In this document: positions 51,575 to 63,177 of the stretch, in pieces | How the letters are laid out: each line of letters opens with the position of its first letter | How positions within the stretch are numbered: the first letter of the stretch is position 1 | Assembly (NCBI RefSeq): GCF_040869045.1 | Contig: NC_090320.1 | Span: 151,116,941-151,180,940, forward strand | DNA from: Eurosta solidaginis | Taxonomy: Eukaryota; Arthropoda; Insecta; Diptera; Tephritidae | DNA: 64,000 bases | Direction of reading: 5' to 3' | Translations under genes and position numbers: made by a program | The notes under the pieces: generated by a model | What the model was told of the DNA's origin: nothing | Databases searched by the model: none | What the model saw: the letters and a program-made list of their open reading frames with translations, nothing else

Positions 51575-52474
51575 TGGATTAACTGGGAAGATCACGGAGA
51601 TAGTCGATTTTATGAAGCGGCATATCATCCACATTGCTGCGATTCAAGAGACTAAACTCACAGCAAGATCTGCACTGCAGACCTGTTCTGCATATAATGT
51701 CCACAGAAAAGATCGCGAGAGCGGACATGGAGGCGGCCTCGCCTTTATCATACACCACTCTGTGCAATATCATATATTTGATCCCCACTTTGACCGCAAG
51801 GACAGTGTCTTAGAACGTCAAGGCTTATCTGTCCGGTCAGGTGATGCAAACCTAGAAATCATCAACATCCTGCCACCTGTTGCCCCAGTGGATACCACCC
51901 TAATATCAGCGCCTTACTCACTGGCAACAATCGCATTATCTTAGGCGATTTCAATGCCCATAGCGATCTATGGCATTCAAATTTGCGGGTGGACAGTAGT
52001 GGTGAGATGTTGGCGGATCAAACAGAAGAAACGACGTTCTGCACAATAAACGGAGACGCCCCCACACGTATGGTAGGAAGCTGTCACAGTTCGCCGGATA
52101 TTTCAATCGTGAGCGCAGAACTTGTAAACTGCGTCAACTGGCAGCCGATGGTAACATTGGCATCCGACCACCTGCCTATACTTATTTCGCTCGAGAGTTC
52201 CGCCGACTTCATCGTCACAGAAAAACGCACGTTCATAAACTTTAAAAAAGGAAAGTGGGACGAATACAAATCCTTTACAGACGACCGCGTTGTTGCCCTC
52301 CCTATCCCGACTGATGCCCGCCAAGGGGAACATGCTTTCCGCAAGGTCATTGAATCCGCCTCGGCTCATTTCATTCCCGCCGGTAGAATTCGGCCCCACT
52401 TTCCGGCGGAGGCCGCAAGTTTAGCGAGAGAACGTGACCTTATAAGACAGCTCGATCCCGGCGACCTCAAATAA
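51560..52474 (+). pseudogene. LINE endonuclease (AP-type)
   Basis: 51612-51944 has IIHIAAIQETKLTARSAL (catalytic glutamate) and GHGGGLAFIIHHSVQY. After a frameshift near 51930, LGDFNAHSDLWHSNL (about 51941) and TFCTINGDAPTRMVGSCHSS, then TLASDHLPILISLES (about 52155) give the remaining catalytic residues. It would nick target DNA. The frame runs to a stop at 52474. Confidence 0.86.
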
Positions 52475-52497
52475 GGGATATAAACCAACGCATCAGA

Positions 52498-54420
52498 TTG
52501 ATTGTGGATGAACACAAGCGGGCGAAATGGGAGGAGCACCTAAGCGGTTGTAACCTCTCTGCCGGTGTAGGTAAACTTTGGTCCACAGTAAAGTCCCTAT
52601 CGAATCCGTCTAAGCACAATGACAAAGTTTCCATCGCCTTTGGCTATAAAGTGCTGCCGGATACGAAAAAATGCGCGAGCGCTTTCTGCCGACAATATAT
52701 AATGCATTCTACGGTCGACAAAGATAGACGGAGGGCCAACAGACACGCACATATACATAAATTCAGCGCGTCACCAATTACCATCACCGCCAAAGAGGTT
52801 GAAAATGCCATCGGTCATGCTAAACCATCCAAAGCAGTGGGCCCAGACGACATAGCCATGCCGATGCTTAAAAGCCTAGGGAAAGAGAGTTTCAAATATT
52901 TAGCGCATGTCTTCAACCTGTCTCTTTCCACCTTTGTCATACCCGAAAAATGGAAAATGGCCAAGGTGGTCCCGCTACTAAAGCCTGGGAAACCAGCTAA
53001 CATAAGAGAGTCATATCGCCCGATATCTCTCCTATGGCCAGTAGCCAAGACGCTTGAAGCCATTTTGCTCCCCTACTTCAAAGCAAATTTGCAGCTAGCC
53101 TGTCATCAGCATGGCTTCAGAAAACTCCATAGCACCACCACCGTGCTAAATGCCATCAGCACCCAGATAAATTGCGGTTTAAATCAAAACCCCCCACCAT
53201 AGAACAGTACTCGTTGCGCTAGACCTATCAAGAAATGAAACATCAAAACTAAGAAGAATTAAACAGGGGGTGCCACAGGGTGGTGTCCTATTCCCACTTT
53301 TGTTTAATTTCTACATATCTAAGCTACCTTCGCCACCAGAAGGAGTTACTATCGTTTCCTACGCCGATGACTGCACAATAATGGCCACAGACCTAGGCCC
53401 AAAGATCGATGAGCTTTGCAACAGAATAAACGGCTACGTCCCTGATCTCTCCAGTTTTTGCGCCTCGCGAAACATGGAATTATCACCGACGTCCTAATTG
53501 TCGCCATTTTGAACATCCACGTCGATGGCACTACGGTACCGACTGTCCTACACCCCACAATCTTGGGTGTGACGTTTGGTCAGGATCTACATTTTGGTGA
53601 GCGCGCAGCCGCAATTGTACCGAAAATCCAGAGCCGTAATAAAATCCTCAAATTCCTTGCTGGCAGTACTTGGGAAAAAGACAAAGAAACGCTCATTACC
53701 ACATACAAAGCAATTGGCCAGCCGATTGCATGCTATGCGTCCCCTATATGGTCGGTCGCCAAGCCTAAAAATTACCCACTGGAAGAAGCCACAGGCCTGC
53801 CAAAATACTGCTCTCAGAACCGTCACGGGCTGTCTTCTTATGTCCCCAGAACACCATCTACATAATGAGGCGAGAATACTCCCCATCAGGGAGAGAAATG
53901 AGATGCTAACCAAACAGTTCCTGTTGAATACCCAGAAACCTGGGCATCCCAACAGACATCTGATTGATGAGCCAACACCGCCTAGGAATTTGAGGAGTCA
54001 TCTCCGTAAGCATTCTGAGGAAATACGGAACCTGAGAACTCAACCGTATGAAGCAAAAACACAAGCAGGTCCTTAGTGAACTCCACAAACATGCGTCGGA
54101 CCTTTATGCCAGGAATTGCCCGGTGAATCCAGTATTCAAAGAACAGTACCCAAAACTTGCGGAAGAGGACCGCATACTCCCCAGGGAAACGCGAGTCTCT
54201 CTGGCTCAACTTCGTTCTGGATACTGTAACAGGTTAAACTCTTACATACCCCGACATACAAAATATATGCCCCTCTTGTAATGTGTCCCCACATGACACC
54301 AACCATCTCTTTAATTGAAATGTGGAACCAACGCTTCTAACACCCCTTTCATTATGGTCCACCTCTGTTGAAGCAGCAAGTTTCCTTGGACTCCCGTTAG
54401 AGGATATTGACGACAATTTG
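52498..54420 (+). pseudogene. LINE reverse transcriptase with internal deletion
   Basis: 52498-53202 has SKLWSTVKSLS-type linker, HAKPSKAVGPDDIAMPML, ESYRPISLLWPVAKTLEAIL and HQHGFRKLHSTTTVL. VLVALDLSR follows at about 53212, then jumps directly to KLRRIKQGVPQGGVLFPLLF (53250), so the piece between, after the first catalytic block, is lost. The catalytic VSYADDCTIMAT is at about 53352. The thumb and C-terminus follow in several frames (ILKFLAGSTWEKDKETL; QLRSGYCNRLNSY). The final zinc motif ICPSCNVSPHDTNHLFN ends in a TGA where a cysteine codon is usual. Confidence 0.87.
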
Positions 54421-54474
54421 TGATCGGTCGCAGCTATTAGGTGGGGCGAAGCACTGCTACAACAACAACAACCA

Positions 54475-55330
54475 CATTCGTATTCTGCAGGTGGTGCTGG
54501 AGTATTTATAAATAATAAATATCAGCGTGTAGTAAAATTTCCCAGCCTGTCAAGCGGCGGTGTCATTAAAATATCGTTGATATTGAGAAATATACCGCTT
54601 ACTTTTGTATGTGTATATAGGTTTCATTCGAATAACTTTAAACTTTTTCAAGATGAGTTTTATGTTCTTTTAAGCGAAGAAAAAGAAACTAATTTATTTT
54701 TTCTCGGAGATTTCAATCTCGATCTACTTAATCATAATGCTATACTAGACAACTACCTTGCCCCTTTGGCGAACCATGGTAGAAGAGTTGACAATTACGA
54801 ATCGCCATCAGCTATCAAGAAATTAAAGAATCACTTCGATATGAACACTGGGAAGATGTTTTTTATGAAGATGACGTAACGAAAGCATATAGCCTATTTA
54901 TAAATACACTTACGCGTTACATAACCCTTTATAGTCTTTCTCTTTTCCCAAAAAATCCACTCTATCTCGTAAGCCTTGGGTTATTAGTTCATTAATTAAA
55001 AGGAGACAACTAAAGAATACATTACGCAGAAAATACTACAGCCACCCAACGAACACCAAACTTCGGAATCGTGCACGTTGTTTATCTAATAAAATTAATA
55101 AAAGCATCCGTTCAAGGCGCGACAAATATTTTCAGGATTTATTACTGTCAGCACAAGGTGGCACTAGAAAAGACTGGGACGCTGTTAATAGAATTATGTA
55201 CAGGAAGGTAAAGGCTAAGCCTGACCCACTTGTATTGAGCTTGGATGGTGTGGAGGTCTCGAAACCTCTGGAAGTTGCTCAAGTTTTCAATAACTTTTTT
55301 TGTAAGTGTTGCAACATCCTCTGCTACAAC
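54475..55330 (+). pseudogene. LINE endonuclease end and linker (fragment)
   Basis: 54490-54879 reads GGAGVFINNKYQRVVKF, then FLGDFNLDLLNHN (an endonuclease GDFN motif), and 54960-55290 reads, with a frameshift, TKLRNRARCLSNKINKSIRS and KDWDAVNRIMYRKVKAKPDP. It resembles CR1/Kiri-like non-LTR elements and is a different family from its left neighbour. The 5' end of the protein and all of RT are absent. Confidence 0.68.
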
Positions 55331-55640
55331 GAGTAACTCATTGCCTAGGTGCAACTAGGAACGAACCAGGGGATACACAAAGCTTGACACAAGCAACAGG
55401 GCAGCCTATACTGCACAACCTAATTACAAGAGATAAGATATCTTGGGCCATCCAATCTTTTGAACCATTCAAAACTCCAGGGTCGGACGGAGTTACACCT
55501 ATACAACTGCAACAATCACTGGAATGCAGCACTAACTAGCTATACGCTATAATAGGAGGTGTCATGGCACTAAACTACATACCTCGTATATGGTAAATAT
55601 CTAAAGTGGTATATATTCCTGTTTGAGCGACAGTCGTAAA
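55331..55640 (+). pseudogene. LINE RT fragment, second I/LOA-like family
   Basis: 55400-55540 reads ISWAIQSFEPFKTPGSDGV and TPIQLQQSL, the first RT block of I/LOA-like elements (compare the block at about 795-850), then ALNYIPRIW and SKVVYIPV at 55565-55625. Stops lie at 55538 and 55593. It is too diverged from the L1x copies to be the same family. Confidence 0.7.
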
Positions 55641-55990
55641 CGTCAACAACCAACCCCTTTACTTTGTATATTTAGACTTAAGAATATTGAATTTTAAATT
55701 GAAGGTTGAATTTATAAAAAATCTAAATGTATCTCTTACGTATAAGTACGAATCTTGAATTAATTATACGTACAAATAAGTATTTTATTACCCCTTTTTT
55801 ATATTAATGTTAAGTATGTGAATTCTCTGCATGAGTCGTACTCACGACTCATAGTAAGCACTCACAAATTGTAGTATAACACTTTATATTTCATCTCTCT
55901 GGCAACCCCAACAATGGGTTGACAGATGTGAGTATGTATATACATTTGTTGATATTTTTCTTATACATATATTATAACTCGAGAATTTAA
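55641..55990. other. No recognised feature
   Basis: AT-rich DNA. I see no coding frame, repeat or element boundary. Confidence 0.5.
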
Positions 55991-56214
55991 GCTGGAGACA
56001 TTGGTGCTTTATCGGTAACCGTATCGGTAACCTTATAACAGCTGATTCGACCAACCTTATGAGAATCAATGCAATCGATTATTGGTGCCGCTAAGGTCGT
56101 AACCGTATCGTAGCCAACCAATTGGGTTTTGGTTTACCGTCGTAACGATAAACAGCTGATTACGTTAGGGATACGGATACAGCGATACGACATACGGCAC
56201 CAATGACTCTGGCT
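55991..56214. mobile_element. 224-bp inverted-repeat element
   Basis: GCTGGAGACATTGGTGC at 55991 and the reverse complement of GCCAGAGTCATTGGTGC ending at 56214: 14 of 17 positions match. The interior has GGTAACCGTATCGG and related words in both directions and two cagctgatt words. No coding frame. No clear target duplication. Confidence 0.6.
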
Positions 56215-56873
56215 TTATCCATATCAGAGTGACACCAAAAAGTAAATTTCAATTTAAAAAACCTGTATAAGTAAAAGGAAAAAAGTTTCTTTATGCATTT
56301 AAAAGTGCGAAATATATGTTATTCGACCGTACACTGTATCATTTGGAGCCTTTTATATAATAAACGGTTTATTCTGTGCCCAATTGGAATTGCGATTTTA
56401 TTAAAGCATAAGAGCATAATTTGTCCACCTAGGAAAAGCCGGTATTCTCCGCCCAGCGATTTTGATTAGGCGCAATTCATCAAGCCAAAAATCAGAACCA
56501 CCATCTAATAAAATCCAGCTGAAGAAGCAAACGCAATTCAAAGGGTATTTAACCTCTGTTGACGTACCTCAACCATCGACAAGTCCTCAGGAGAAATTGT
56601 CCAGCCATCATCACATCGTCGACACCGCCGTGTCCGCTGTAGCCGTATCCAATCCTAAAAGTAGGTAACCCCCTAATCAATGGTCTTTCGACGCCACTTA
56701 GGAACCAGCGACACAAAAAGTTATCATTTGGAAACCGTGAGTATTAAATGCGATTTTAATACATCACCACACGAAAGAATATATATAAAAGCGGAAAATA
56801 AAGGCAATTTGATTCTTGGGGAGTGGTGTTCCCGCCAAAACTTCTCAATTCCCGCCAAAAGTGTATATAATTT

Positions 56874-56913
<40 letters not shown>

Positions 56914-57269
56914 CCCATACTGACAAGTCTCGGTACGGTATATGTGCAAAACAAAATAAGAAAACTAAGCTAGATACAGTGGGCACGTATATCGATTTTA
57001 CCCCTCAAATATTTTTGTTGGTATTACAATTGTATACCGCTCTAAAATTATTAATCCCTCTTAAATCGATACAGTGTCTTCCCTTGCTATTTATCATAGC
57101 ATAACCCTCCACAGTTTTCTTATTTATCCCCATAATTAATAAAATACGCAAAGAAGATTCTTTCGGTTCCCTTACTTGCGTATACACCATGATTCAATTA
57201 CTAGAGGTTTGTTCTTCAATGATGACAGATCTTTGACACTCCGAAATTGAGAAATCTGGCCGGCAACAG
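56215..57269. other. Intergenic stretch with a TA microsatellite
   Basis: Contains a run of about 17 TA units at 56877-56911. A 68-codon serine- and proline-rich frame (56462-56668) and a 61-codon minus-strand frame (57190-57005, with GRHCIDLRGINNFRA) are present; neither matches a family I recognise. The rest is plain AT-rich DNA. Confidence 0.5.
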
Positions 57270-57859
57270 AGCTTCTCGGATAATTTCTATTTTAATTTTA
57301 ACTGATTTCTGGAAAAAATTTTCTATACTAAAAGATGCTTGCATATATCTGGAACACTTGCGACAGGTTATGGAATAGTTGAAAACATATATCTTTTTTG
57401 CTCACGTTCAACGTCACGATGGGAATTATTAAAAAATGCTTTAAAAATACTGTCAAGCATGAATCTGAAACACGATGGAGCTCCAGAATACAATCGTCGA
57501 TGGGTTGGAGAATGTAGTAGAACATTGTGGATAAAATAAGAATGATATCTTATCCGTCAACTGGATGTTCAATATGGCTACTTTTTCGGAATTTGGTAGC
57601 GTTTTGACAGGGTGTTCAATATGGCGGCACACAGGGCAACCTATCTTCAGCGGTTGATAGAAAGGGATATCAGGTGATCCATTCTATTTGTCAATTTGAC
57701 GTCTATGCAGAAGTTATCACACTTTTTTTATCCACAATGTAGTAGAACACTAAGAACAATTAGCAGAGGACACTAACACCACAAGTGACACCATTGAAAT
57801 AAAATTTATTATTTAATATTTATTTAAAATTTATTATTTAATAATTTAGATATGGCACC
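57270..57859 (-). repeat. Module B, inverted copy, 3'-truncated
   Basis: Reverse complement of 7980-8114 and its continuation (20732 to about 21200), with no gypsy insertion at the ggataaaac site. It is cut at about 57270, in the middle of module B. It abuts module A at 57859/57860, with the same junction as 7979/7980. Confidence 0.75.
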
Positions 57860-60391
57860 TGAAATTTGGTAAGGGCATAGCTTTTATGAGGATAACTGTT
57901 TTCCGTGAAAATGGGCGAAATCGGTTGAAGCGACGCCCAGTTCTTATACACAGTCGACAGTCTGTCCTTCCGCTAGGCCGTTAACACGATAACTTCAACA
58001 AAAATCGATGTATCTTTACTAAACTTTGTTTACGTACTTATCTGAACTCACTTTATCTTGGTATTAAAAATGGGCGAAAACCGACTATGACCACGCCCAC
58101 TTTTTCTATATCGAAAATTTTGAGCAATTAAAAAAAATGTCATAATTCTATACCAAATAAGCAAAAAGGGATGAAACATGGTGATTGGATTGGTTTTTTG
58201 ACATAAAATATAACTTTAGAAAAAACTTTGTAAAATGGGTGTGACACCTACCATATTAAGTAGAAGAAAATGAAAAAGTTCTCCAGGGCGAAACCAAAAG
58301 CACTTGGAATCATGGCAGGAACACTGTTCGTGGTATCACATATATAAATAAATTGGCGGTACCCGACAAATGATGTTCTGGGTCACCCTGGTCCACATTT
58401 TGGTCGATATCTCGAAAACGCCTTCACATATACAACTAAGGGCCACTCGCTTTTAAAACCCTCATTGATACCTTTAATTTGATATCCATATCATACAAAC
58501 ACATTATAGAGTCACCCCTGGTCCACCTTTATGGCGACATCTCGAAAAGGCTTCCTAGAGAACTAAGGCCCACTCCGTTTTAAAATACTCATTAACACCT
58601 TTCATTTGATACCTATGTCATATAAACACATTCCAGGGTTTCATTTTCCTACATATTGATTTCTCTTATTTGAAAAATGATGAAGGAAAATCGTTCCAAA
58701 AAATGTCACCCTTGGTGTACAATTTGGTCGATATTTTTCAAACGAATGTGATATGGAATTAAAAACCACTTATGAACCATCTACGAAACCAAGGCAGCTA
58801 AGCTCTCAGCTGAGTATGTAATATTCGGCCACACCCGAACTTAGCCTTCCTTACTTGTTCGATATCGAAAATTTCGAAAAACCGAAAAAGTGCGATAATT
58901 CATTACCAAAGACGGATAAAGCGATGAATCTTGGTAGGTGGATTGACCTTATGACGAAGAATAGAAAATTAGTAAAATTTTGGCCAATGGGCGTGGCACC
59001 GCCCACTTTTATAATAAGGTAATTTAAAAGTTTTGCAAGCTGTAATTTGGCAGTCGTTGAAGATATCATGATGAAATTCGGCAGGAACGTTACTCCTATT
59101 ACTATATGTGTTCTAAAAAAAAATTAGAAAAATCGTATATAAATAAATTATATATAAGTAAATTGTGTCAATATTCAACTCCAGTAATGATATGGTGCAA
59201 AAAATAAGAAAAATAAAAAAAAATTCAAAATGGGCGTGGCTCCGCGCTTTTTCATTTAATTTGTCTAGAATACTTTTATTGCCACAAGTCGAACAAAAAT
59301 TTACCAATCCTTATGAAATTTGGGAATTGCATAGGCTTTATGACCATAACTGTTTCCTGTGAAAATGGGCGAAATCGGTTGAAGCCACGCCCAGTTTTTA
59401 TACACAGTCGACCTTCTGTCCTTCTGCTCGGCTGTTAACACGATAACTTGAGCAAAAATCTATATATCTTTACTAAACTTGGTTCACGTACTTATCTCAA
59501 CTTACTTTATCTTGTATTAAAAACTACCGAAATCCGACTACGACCATGCCCACTTTTTCGATATCGATAATTTGGAAACATTTTAAAAATTTCATAACCC
59601 TATACCAAATACGAAAAAAGGGATGACACATGGTGATTGGATTGTTTTTTTGACGCAAAATATAACTATAGAAAAACTTTGTAAAATGGGTGTGACACCT
59701 ACCATATTAAGTAGAAGAAAATGAAAAAGTTCTGCAGGGCGAAATCAAAAGACCTTGGAATCATGGCAGGTACACATTTTGGTCGATATCTCGAAAACGA
59801 CTTCACATATACAACTAAGGGCCACTCCCTTTTAAAACCCTCATTAATACCTTTAATTTGATACCCATATCGTACAAACACATTATAGAGTCACCCCTAG
59901 CCCACCTTTATGGCGATATCTCGAAAAGGTGTCCACCTATAGAACTAAGGCCCACTTCCTTTTAAAATACTCATTAACACTTTGCATTTGATACCCATTT
60001 AGTGCAAACACATTCTAGAGTCACCTCTGGTCCACCTTTATGGTGACATCTCGAAAAGGCGTCCACCTATAGAACTAAGGCCCACTCCCTTTTAAAATAC
60101 TCTTTAAAAGCTTTCATTTGATACCCATGTCATACAAGCACAATCCAGGGTTACCCTATGTTCATTTTCCTACATGGTAATTATACCTTATTTGACAAAG
60201 GATGAAGGAAAATCGTTCCAAAAAACGTCACCCTTGGTCTACAATTTGGTCGATATTTCGCAAACTTATGTGATATGGAATTAAAAACCACTTATAAACC
60301 ATCTACGAAACCCTACGAAACCAACGCAGCTAATCTCTCTGCTGAGTATGTAATGTTCGGTTACACCCGAATTTAGCCTTCCTTACTTGTT
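57860..60391 (-). repeat. Module A, inverted, one copy nested in another
   Basis: 57860-58859 is the inner copy (start aacaagtaagg at 58859, minus strand), truncated where module B begins. 58860-60391 is the outer copy, starting at 60391 next to module B. The nesting point (tcgatatcgaa) equals that at 24123. Repeats of the 130-bp type are visible at about 59760-60150. It lacks the LINE fragment found in the left arm. Confidence 0.72.
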
Positions 60392-61459
60392 TTGTTGTAA
60401 GTTTCTTTTATTTTTTTAAGTAGCTTCAAACTTGCATATTTTTGAATTTATAATTGAAGAGTTGTTTGAAGATTCCGAGCTTTGGTTCATATAGTTATAT
60501 TGTGTTTTTTCTTAACTAGATAGAATTGTCAAAACTAGATTTAAGACATTTTGTTTTCCTGTTGTTTTCGATAATTTTTATATACTGTAAGGAATTTTGG
60601 GGAATTACGATTATTTGCTCCTTCTACTAACGTTCGCATCGCTGAACTGTCTAATAAATATCTCCAATATTCACAACTTCACAACTAATGCGTGTTTAAA
60701 TCAAACTGATTCCTGATTCCTCAGCGTTGCTTTTGTACTCTCAGTTTTTTCGTTCACCCGTTTCTCCTAAAGTCCAGTGGCGAAGTGAGGGAGGGCAAGG
60801 GGGTATCTTGCCCTGGGCGCTACTCACAGGGGGCGCAAAATTGTCCGCAAAGCAGAACTTCTCGGATAATTTGTATTTTTATTATAACTGATTTCTGAAA
60901 AAAATTTTCTATACTAAAAAATGCATGCATATGTCCGGAACACTTGCGACAGGTTGTGGAATAGTTGAAAGCATATATCTTTTTTCTCACGGTTAACGTG
61001 ACGATGAGAATTATTAAAAAATGCTTTAAAAAAACTGTCAAGCATAAATCTGAAACACGATGGAGCTCCAGAATACAAGCGGTTAGCTTTACCGTCGATG
61101 GGTTGGAGAATGTAGCAGACATTGTGTGTGGATAAAATAAGTGTGATATCTTATCCGTCAACTGGATGTTCAATATAGCTAATTTTTCGGAATTTGGTAG
61201 CGTTTGACAGGGTGTTCAATATGGCGGCACACATGGCCACCTATCTTCAGCGGTTGATAGAAAGGGATATCAGGTGATCCATTCTATTTGCCATTTTGAC
61301 AGCTATGCAGAAGTTATCACACTTGTTTTATCCGCAATGTAGTAGAACACTAAGAACAATTAGCAGAGGACACTAACACCACAAGTGACACCATTGAAAT
61401 AAAATTTATTATTTAATATTTATTTAAAATTTGTTATTTAATAATTTAGATATGGCACC
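60392..61459 (-). repeat. Module B, inverted, near full length
   Basis: Reverse complement of 5184-6288 and complete at its start (ggtgccatatctaaattatt). The sites occupied by the gypsy in copy 2 and by the RTE fragment at 21559 are both empty here. It joins the RTE 5' end at 61459/61460. Confidence 0.78.
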
Positions 61460-61904
61460 TTTTATGTTACAAAGCTCCAAAAAAATGGAGGGTAGAGCCG
61501 GTTGTAGAAGTCCATGAAAGTGGGATAAGGTTTTGACCGCCATTCACATGGGAACGGCCAGAGCGATTCTTTTGCATGTGGTTCAAGCAGCTCATTACTG
61601 CCAGTCGCTTGCGGCCAAGTATACTCTGGATGTTTAGCGGTAAGCTAATGTGAGAAGGCGACAACCTACCTAGGCCACTCTGACATAATCGGTTTAAGGG
61701 CTAACCGGGGATATCTCATCGGCAGCGTCTGTACACCTCTAGGTGCGGCTGCAAGCGGCCGTCTATCTTGGAGCAAGCGGCTCGCTATATAAACGTGCAA
61801 GTAATACTTTCACCCCGCTGAGCGGGTTGTGCGCTGGGCTTGGGACCCGCCACATAAAACCATACTCCAATGAAATAAACCAACAAGCCTCGGATAAATA
61901 CACT

Positions 61905-63177
61905 CTATATTGATGACGACAATGGCAAACGTTTGAAGGACAATGTATTGAGGGCATGCACCTGGAACATCCGCTCCTGAATGGGATTGGTGCAGATGCC
62001 CGGCTGGTTGATGTCCTCGTCAAAGCAAAATCTGACATCACCGCCATCCAAGAAATGCGCTGGTAGAAGCAAGGCAGAAAAAAGATCAAAAATTGTGACA
62101 TCTATTGGAGTGGCCATACCAATAAGCGCAGTTTCGGCGTCGGATTCGTGGTGGGACAGAGACTTTGTCGCCAAGTTCTGGCGTTCACGCCTGTGGACGA
62201 GCGTCTCACCGCTATCCGAATAAAAGCAAATTTTTTTAATATATCATTCATCTGCGCCAAAGCTCCGAGAGAGGAGAAAGACGATGAGGTGAAAGACACT
62301 TTTTATGAACAATTAGAACGCACATACGAGCGCTGCCCATCATGATATAAAAGTCGTGCTTGGCGACTTTAATGCCAAGGTTTGCAAAGAAGGTGTTTTT
62401 GGCCCTACAGTCGGAAAGTTCAGCCTACGCAATGAAACTTCTCCTTACGGACTGAGACTGATTGATTTTGCCGGTGCTCGAAACATGGTCATTTCCAGCA
62501 CGAGGCTCATGCATAAAAAGATACATCAAGCTACATGGCTGTCTCCTGATCGAAATACTCGCAATCAGATCGATCACTTTGTGATAGACGGACGGCATGC
62601 CTCCAGTGTTTTAGATGTGCGCACAATCCCAGGATCTAACATCAACTCGGACCATTATGTCATTGCAGCCAAAATACGCACCCGCCTCAGCGCGGCTAAA
62701 ACCAAGGAACAAAAAACACAAGGAAAGCTAGACGTCGAAAAGCTTCAATCACAACATACAACCAATGATTTCGCAACTCGACTCTCACACCTGCTCTCTG
62801 AGAGCACAACTCAGCCGGAAGGAATACAGGAGCAGTGGGACCATATCTCCAAAGCCGGCGGCCACGAAAAAACAACTGGTACGATGAAGAATGCCGCGTT
62901 GCATCCGAAAGAGAAGACGCTGCCTATAGGCCTACGTTAAAAGCGAACGCAACAAGATGAGTGAAAGTTGAAAAGGGAAACGAGACGCCTTTTCAGGAAG
63001 AAAAAAGCAGAAACAGAAAAGCGTGAGTGCGAGGAGCTGCTAGCCACCAGGAATAACGCCCGAAAATTTTACCAAAAAATACGACGACAGACGGAAGGTT
63101 TTAGGACCGGGGCAAACTTCTGTAGGAACGAAAACGATGACCTTGTAACTGATGTCCAGAGAGTGCTTAGATTATGA
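61905..63177 (+). pseudogene. RTE copy 3 endonuclease and linker
   Basis: 61945-61977 still reads LRACTWNIRS in frame, the usual RTE start that copy 1 lacks; a TGA follows. 61981-62345 has the first half with frame changes (DITAIQEMRW near 62035; VVGQRLCRQVLAF; PVDERLTAIRIKANF). 62356-62940 has VLGDFNAKVCKEGVFGPT and SDHYVIAAKI. 62968-63177 has RLFRKKKAETEKRECEELL and KNDDL-like linker. Catalytic residues E, D/N and D/H are all readable but in different frames. Confidence 0.84.

Larger units (their letters stand above)
51153..54474 (+). mobile_element. Jockey-superfamily LINE
   Basis: A plus-strand non-LTR element of about 3.3 kb ending in a (CAA)n-type tail (gctacaacaacaacaaccac, to about 54474), with no RNase H. 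It contains a cysteine-rich N-terminal region, endonuclease, RT and a C-terminal zinc-like motif. Every domain is broken by at least one frameshift or stop and RT has an internal deletion. The proteins are of a type common in dipteran genomes annotated as reverse transcriptase from jockey-like elements. Confidence 0.88.

Noticed and set aside
56724..56986. Frames with long Tyr-Ile repeats
   Set aside because: They are translations of the TA microsatellite at 56877-56911.
57005..57190. 61-codon minus-strand frame as an RT fragment
   Set aside because: CIDLRGINNF is faintly like an RT block, but nothing around it supports this.
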